Shown piece after piece: positions 23,201 to 31,841 of a DNA stretch of 62,000 nt. The stretch lies in contig NC_134033.1 of NCBI RefSeq assembly GCF_964204645.1, positions 1,547,631 to 1,609,630 on the forward strand. The letters run 5' to 3'. This DNA is from Tubulanus polymorphus (taxonomy: Eukaryota > Nemertea > Palaeonemertea > Tubulaniformes > Tubulanidae). The position numbers and the translations under genes were made by a program. Numbering within the stretch: position 1 is the stretch's first letter; the number at the start of each line of letters is the position of its first letter. The notes beneath the pieces were generated by a model, which was given only the letters and a program-made list of their open reading frames with translations, did not search any database and was not told the origin of the DNA.

Positions 23201-26200
23201 ATTTCCAGACACAGATATTAAACCTGCCCAGTTTTTGTGTCTTCTGTGTTTAACGTTTGCTGCTGAATATGAAATATAAAAAAAAAAACTTATTGAATTT
23301 TCTTTCTTTTATTGCAACAGAAACCAACAGCTCCAGCAGTGGCAGCGGCCATTCCTGCACGAGTAAGTTCAATTTTATAATTAAGCGTCATTCGTTTCCC
23401 ATGTATACCCGCGTAGATGATCCTGTCTTAACATCAACTTTAATCCATTAGCACTCAGGAATTGCACTTAACTTAATGTAAGATATTTATGCTAATGACA
23501 TCAAAATCATTTTTCAGATACAGATATCTATATAAACCTGTCCAGTTTTTGTCTACTGTGTTTATTAACGTTTGCTGCTGTATATGAAATATAAAAAAAA
23601 AAAACTTACTGAATTTTCTTTCTTTTATTGCAACAGAAACCAACAGCAGCAGCACCGAAGGAAGTAAGTCAGCATTTTTCTGTATCATGGATTTTCTGTC
23701 GTGTTCATTTCTATCTGACAGCCAATGTATTTCATACCGGGAACAAAGTCATAAAAATTCTCCTGTTCGTTTTATTAAATAACGATACAGAATCAAAACA
23801 ATATAACGAGGCATCCGTCGCTTAGAACTCATTTATTACGTATATTGATACCTACGTGTGCTACTGAACATAAAATAACAAAACTAAAATTAATTCTCTT
23901 TTTTTCTTTCATGGCATCAGTGCAAACAAACAACAATAACAACAACGAAAGAAGTAAGTTTTGGCCATGTTTTTAGTTTTCGCTCATCGCTGACATTACT
24001 GATATCTTTCCTCGCAGTCTTAAATCGGCTCCACTCAATTTCTCTCATGAAATGCTTTCCATGTTCGAACTACACGTGATCATGAACTTGAAAATGAAAA
24101 ATGATTAAATCTAAATGTTGCTCGTTTATTTTATAGGTCACCAGAAAGCGACGCCGATCCGTCGACGAGGTCAGTTTGAATTCTATCGAATCGTTCTCCC
24201 GTTATTACTTTCAATCTGTCTTTTCGTCCATAGATAGGATCTCACAATCGCCAGTGGTATAGGCATTGTTCAGCAATTCAAGGGTGCTAATGTCCTAGAA
24301 AACCTGGCAATCTCATTGAATCAGAAAGATTGGGGAATTTGATAGATTTTTACCAAAATCCTGGAAAACACAGGGGATTTATAAATTCTTAATACTACAA
24401 AATCAGGAAAAAAAGTGGTCTACCGTCGGTCGGTCGGTCGGTCGGTCGGTCGGTCGGTCGGTCGGTCGGTCGGTCGGTCGGTCGGTCGGTCGGTCGGTGA
24501 TGTTCACGTCTCTGAACCCACAGCTTATGGTTATTCATGAAGACTTGACCATTATTTCCTGTTTTAAGTCGTGTAGATTATTATCAATGTGTATCCAAAT
24601 TCTGAATGTTGATTTCAACTTTTTTAAAAATATTTTACAGCAACCTGTAAGCCCGCCGAAGATTCCGCGTGAGGAGGTAAGTTTCAATTTCATTAAATCA
24701 TTTTCGATATCGATGTTAAATATTGATAACCTTAGCCCTGTTTCATAGACTGTATATCAATAATACCCTGGAGGTATTTCTTCAACCTGAGCCCGATTTT
24801 GTAAACCGGATATCAATGTTACCCAGAGTTGCCAACTGTTCCTGATTTTCGGTATTTGTTACTCTTTTATGACAAGAAATACTGATTTGTTTTGTTCGAT
24901 GCATATGAAAAGTATGAAAGATCTAACTGAGGGTCTTACTGTTGATTACTGATTGATTTGAACATTTATTTTCATATTACAATTTGTTACTGATAGCACT
25001 TTTCAGAGGTTGGCAGCCCTGTTGGTTGCCTATAGGTAAATCTTCAACATAGGTGACAACTTCATAATGAAAACCTTGGTAATAACTGAAAAATTTCGAA
25101 ATGATCCCAGCTGGTATTATTTTTTCCCAACATCTATGAAACTTGGCTCTGGTGAACGCCTAGCCTCACTGGCAAGCAATTGTGATACTATCGTGACCAT
25201 ATGTCACTTGTGATCAGTAAGTGTCATTTACCAAAAACATACGTACGTTTTATCGTAATAAATTTTTTGTATTCTTTTTTATAGGACATCAATTTATTCG
25301 ACGACCTTTGGGTAAATATCCTTTTGATCGCCTACTCGTTCTCAGTGAATTTGGAGCCATCCCTTTCATTAGTGGGTGGCTCCATATATACTCGCTTTTA
25401 GGGTTAGCTAGAATTTTTCATGATATTTCATGTTATTTTGATTACTAGAATGATGATTTCCCAGAGCCGCCGCCGCCGGAGCCCGAGGCTCCTACCATTA
25501 TCGTAAGTTGTAAAAGATAATTATTTTCGTAGTTCACCAGATTATTATAATCTGATATTGATTTTCCTGCTGAAATATCCATGTTCTAAGAGATCCCATA
25601 GCATATCTCCACCAAGGTCAAACTTGGCTAAAGCTACGACCAATTTTGCTCGTAGGCTAAAGGCACCTAGTTTTTGCTAGCTTATTTGTTGTTGGAAAAC
25701 ATAAACACTGGTAATTGTGACCGATCTGTTTGCTGCCGCTATACGGTATCATGGGTTCAATTATAAAATGTCATTACTTAGGGGCAGTTCCGTGGGGGGC
25801 TGGTGAATTTGGCTATATTCCTTAAAGATATTTTTTGCCTGACCGCTGCAGCTGCCGCAGTTTAGGGGTCCTAACCAATAAGAATTTTGAAATATGTTCT
25901 AATTTCCTTGTATCTGGGACATTCTGTTGGATCGAGTTACTTTAAAAAAAAAAATGTTATTCTGACTATATTCCGGAATACAATGGAATCTAGTTTGGAT
26001 CCGCTACTGATTAAGCTATATAGAGTAGTATCTTCGGTCCTAAATTAATCACAGCTGAAGCCAGTTATATCTAAAGAGTGTTTGAAAGTAGTCGCACTCG
26101 GTCACAGTTTGTATCGATGCGAATATTCATCTTACCGAGTTCATATTATTCGTAAAATTGGTATTGATAATAGCGTGAAGCAATGTTTTTAAGTGAAACT

Positions 26201-29200
26201 AAGAATGTTTAAAAGTTGCGGCTCGGTCACAGTTTTGTATCGATGTGAATATTCTTCAGACCGAGTTAGTAGAATATTGAAATCATGTCACGCAGCATCC
26301 ATCGGTTCAATTATCCTCAAAATAGCCTCTAAATCGAGGGTCAACTAAGAATTTAGATCATGGAATCTTTGATCCGTGGTATAGTTATTCAAAACTTGAT
26401 TTCAAAATTTTTTTTCTTTACATTTCTAGGAATCGGAAATCGTGCGTATTGTGCAAATTGACGTAAGTTTACAATAGACGATTTCAGTTACACATGTTGA
26501 CACCCAGTCACTTTATAAATACCACCTGCCTGCCATCTACTGACAAAAACTTGAACTTTATTCCATAATGTACACTATACCGTTGTGGTTCTCATAAATC
26601 CGATCATTAGTAACAACCTATAACGTAATAATAACTATTTTTGATGGTTCACCAGATGAGGCTTTTTCTTAAATAGCTTGGTTTACGGGAACCGCCTCCC
26701 GAAATTTGAAGAAAAGTCAAACAAAAGTAGAATTTTTTTTTACTCCCATCCGTGGAACAAATTCAGTGGAAAACGAGCAAAAAAGTTTTTCACCTTCGCC
26801 GAATGAGAATCCCGGCTTGAATGATGAAAAAATTGAAAACTGCGCGTTTATTCTTTTTTTGATCACATTTGTGTGCAGAATTCGAACTTTCCAAGGATCA
26901 TTGTTTTGGACATATGTATATTGCCCTATCGATCGTTCCCTCTTCCTTCAAAAACTGTGTTTATCGCGCTGAGCGAGTTCTTTTTTTTTAAAATTTTCCG
27001 AAATGATATTTCAATAGTCTACCCTGTCAACCAAGCTATTAAAAAAATGCGAGATTTGAGATAATTTATTCTGATTTTCATAAATGCTAAATTGAGCTCT
27101 TGTTTTTCTTTTTATGTAGAGAAATGAATTCCACACGTGCGTGAATGTGCCGGTAAATATTGTGAACATTTCTATTGAATTTACAGTTGAACACAAACGA
27201 CTGCAGATGAAATATGTCTGAATTTTTGTTGACGTTGTTAAACTAAAGTTGATTTTTTATTTTATAGAAGAGGAAGCTCGAGGTACCGGCATCGGTGAGT
27301 TTGAATTTCATCAAATCATTTTACAGTCCGTTCGTCTGTCCGCCTGTCTCTCCGTCTGTCCGCCTGTCTCTCCGTCTGTCCGCCTGTCTCTCCGTCTGTC
27401 CGCCTGTCTCTCCGTCTGTCCGCCTGTCTCTCCGTCTGTCCGTCTGCCGACGGGATCTTGTGAAAGTTTAAGCTTACGACAACTATGATTTGTGATTGCG
27501 ACGAGAGTTTGTCGATGCGAAAAAAAACCACTTTCCAAGTGGCTTGAACATCTATTTTGGGCATGGAAAAAAAGGCACAAGATTTTCGCGATGGTAGTAC
27601 GTGCCTCTTGTGATTGTGGAGAGTTTGTTGAAGCCCTTTTTGCAAGTGGTGTTGTCGTTTCTGCACCTGCAGTTCATGGTTATTCATTTCCATTTTTTAG
27701 TTGTGTAGATTATCATTTTCGTGGCTCACCAAAGATTATTAAGATAATCTGAAATTGAGATTTCCTTCAGAAATATGTTTGAAAATTCTGGATGTTGATT
27801 TCAACTTGTTTTTATTTTATAGGACCCCGTTAGCCCTAAACGGGCACGCGTCAGACCAATCAAAGTAAGTTTGATTTGAGTCAAATCATTTTAAGTGAAG
27901 CTAATTTCAAATAAGTTTATTGATAATCTGGGCAGGGTTTTATAGACCACATCATTTTCTCCTAGGGGTAAATCCTCAACCGTGGCCCGATTTCATAGAC
28001 CGGGTTTCAATGTTGCCCCTAGCGGTAAATCCTCAACATAGGTGACAACCACCATTGTAACAATGATAAACTATGGTAATAACTGACAAATTTTTAAATG
28101 TTTCCATTTCGAACCACTTTTCAAGTGATTTTCGCGTCTCTGCACCCACAGTTCATGGTTATTCATGAAGACTTGACCATTATTTCCTGTTTTAAGTCCT
28201 GTAGATTATTATCATTGTGGTTCACTAATGATTATGGTGATATTTTATTGTTTTCAAAATCTGCATCGGAAAAAGAATTAAAATAGTGTAGAATTCTTCT
28301 GCTTTGGATCTCGTGGCACCAAAAAATCGAAACCAAAAAAAAAGTAAAAATACCTAATTCTGGGGCGGCGGGACAGGGAGAGATCTAGAAATTTATGACA
28401 ATCGGCTTGATGACCATCGCACGGAACTAACTGAATATCATTGGCTGGAAAACTAGGATCCAGCATCGGTAACTCTTTACTAGATCATAACTTCAAACTG
28501 TGGAACTGGGTCCAGAACTGCGGAGCCAGGTTCTGTAACTGTGGGACTGGGTCCAGAACTGCGGAGCCAGGTTCTGTAACTGTGGGACTGGGTCCTGAAC
28601 TGTGGAACCAAGTTTTATTATATTAAGTTGAAATGAATCATTTTCATGTTTTTATAACCAATGGAAATATCGTTTTTTTACTTTTTAGACTGAAACACCT
28701 GCGACGCCGCCGCCGCCGCCGCAAGCTGATGTAAGTTTGAACTATAAGTGAAAATAATTATAATGCATCAAATACACTGAATGTGTTGATCATTACTGAC
28801 ACGTCAATGAACAGGAAGACATACAGAATCCCTGAATCTCTCTGGTCCTACCGAACTATTCACATATAGAATCCCTGAATCTCTCTGGTCCTACCGAGCT
28901 ATTCGCATATAGAATCCCTGAATCTCTGGTCCTACCGAACTATTCACATATAGAATCCCTGAATCTCTCTGGTCCTACCGAGCTATTCGCATATAGAATC
29001 CCTGAATCTCTGGTCCTACCGAGCTATTCACATATAGAATCCCTGAACCTCGCTGGTCCTACCGAGCTATTCACATGTAAAATCCCTGAACCTCGCAGGT
29101 CCTACCGAGCTATTCACATATAGAATCCCTGAATCTCTCTGGTCCTACCGAGCTAATTCTGATACCGAACTCTCCAAACAGTAAGAAATCATTTGATGTT

Positions 29201-31771
29201 TCGATGATTTAATCAATGTTGATCGTTTTGTTTTTTCCAGAGAGACGAGATACCGCAACTACGCCGCTCCCCGCGGCTCCGACGCCGTAGAGTAAGTTTG
29301 AATTGTTTACTGAGTTATTGGTATTCCAGACCTGATAACGACTTTGAGAGTAGTGCCTCCATTTTAAGAGCTTTGAAATATCAAAATACTTTCAAGATCA
29401 CAATGATTTCTAGTTGTGGTTATTTCTTATTCAACTACCATTTTTGATATTAGAGCCCTTGCGCTGTCATATATTCAGGTGAAAACTACTCAAATTAGAG
29501 ATATCAAATTGTCAGGTATTTTTAACCGTAATGATATGATCCAGTGCTCACTATTAATACAATAAGAGATGCGCGAAAAAATATCGATGCTCTAATTTGA
29601 CGACTTCTTGTCGCGCAGACGACGTCTCTGAAATTCACTTTCTGTCCCATTAGATTGTCTCACATACCTAAGCGGTGCCATCTGAAGGGATAGCTGGCGT
29701 GCCAGTTCCCTACTGTTCAAATTTCATGAAAGCGATGATGAAAGGATTATCCAATGAACCGGAACTGCTATACATAAACGGCGAATGTACTATAAAGAGA
29801 AATCAAGAAAAACTTTGAAATTGTGATTTCTTGGTTTGTTTGGAAACTTTGCGCTGCATTAGTTGAGCTCTTGAAATGCTCTTGTTTGCAGGCTCTATTT
29901 CAGCTTTTGATTTCATATAGGGAATTGGCCCCATTATCTCTCTAATTACGATTCGTGTTATCGAAACGCTAGTAAAAACTGCATAAATTTTGACAAATTT
30001 TTGTTGTTGTTTTCTTAAACCTTAACATCATGATTGTTATTATATTATAGGCAGAAAATGCAGCTGCCGCCCCCGCCGCCCCCGTCGATGCGACGGAAAA
30101 TGGTAAGTCTACACATATTCATGATCCTATTTAGATATGTCCGTTTGTAGCCAGACATTTTTAGCAGAGCTGCCCAAACTGTTACTGATTTTCGGTATTT
30201 GTTACTATTTTATGACAAGAAATACTGAATTTGTCTCTGATTTGAACAGAAATATGAAAGATGTTACTGAGCGCCTTACTGTTGATAACTGATGATTAAT
30301 TTAGTTAACTGTAACTCACAACTGTGGAACTGGGTCCTGGATCCCGAGTTCAGAGTTAACTTTAACTCGTAACTGTAGAACTGGATCCTGAGTTCAGAGT
30401 TAACTTTAACTCGTAACTGTAGCACTGGATTCTGTGTTCAGAGTTAAATCTAACTCATCTGTGGAACTGGATCCTGAGTTCAGAATTAACTCTCGCAAAT
30501 GTAGAACTAGATTCTGAGATCAGAGTTAACTCATTTGTGGAAATGGATCCAGCACGTTAAAATGCCCAAAATCATGTCACTCCTGATGGAGTATGGCGGC
30601 AGTATAACGGACTTTGACTGTATTGTCCACGTTGTAAAACTCCTATTGATCGTCCATGATTTAATGAAATACTAATAATTTTTCTCATTTATTTATTTTA
30701 CAGTCATCGAAGAGATAAGGCGGAATATCGCCGCGGATCCGCGGTATCTACTTAATTTTTTGACGCGATGTAAGTACAACTTTTTGCATTTATACCTCTC
30801 TCCTCTCTCTTTCCACTGATCACATCATTTTTCATCCCCCCCCCCGCTCGTGTTAAGTATCCTCAACGTACATTGAATAAGGTACTGGCTGCGTACAGAT
30901 GGCGCAAAAATACACTCGTTGATACGCGATGAAATTAGTTTATTTTCGAACTCGATTTTCGCTTAGAAAATTCAAATATAATCAAACGAATTTTTGTTCG
31001 AGCAACTTTCGCGTTGAGGAGAGAATCCCACAATGATAATAAAAAGTCCAAAAATTAAACTTCGAGATAGTAGTTTATTTCAACGTTTCGACTATATCGA
31101 AGTTTCATTTTCGGACTTTTTATTATCATTGTGAGATTCTCTCCTCATCGCGTCAACACGGATATAGTGTTCTACCAATCGTGAACTTTCGCGTATTGAT
31201 AAAGCGATGAGTCGGCTACAGTTCAATCGGGAAGTGTCGACGAAATTGAAGCACGGTAATTGAGGAGTAACCACTAGCTGATCCTCGCTTGCCACAGTAA
31301 CGCAGCCACTGCCTCATCAAGCCCCGGGTATTATTGACGGTACATCCTAGAAATAATTGAAATCGAAAAACGAGATCATTGTTCCCTTTCTGTTTACAAC
31401 AGAATTCTGTATAACAAAAGCCTATTTATTTTCGTGTGGCGTCAACCATTTTCAGACACATCGTGAAATATCAGTAACTAACGATACACCGCGCCGTGGT
31501 GTAGACGCACTGTAGTGCTATTCCCGTTATTCAACACACTTGGGTGGAATTTTTCAAAATTTTCAAATTATCTCCAGCACTATAGGGTATTGATCAGTCA
31601 GCACTGAAAGGGTTAATAAGATAAAAACCAACTTTATTTACAAATTAAAAGAATTCTAAAATCGAGAATTTATTTATGGAAACAATCTAAAACATAAGAA
31701 CACGACGTTTCGATCTCACCCTAGAGATCATCGTCAGGTGTGAGATATTGACTGAAAACGGATATATATAT

Positions 31772-31841
<70 letters not shown>

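Noticed and set aside
27311-27693. Minus-strand frames with repeated RRTDGETGGQ
   Set aside because: They come from the 20-bp tandem repeat in an intron of the plus-strand gene.
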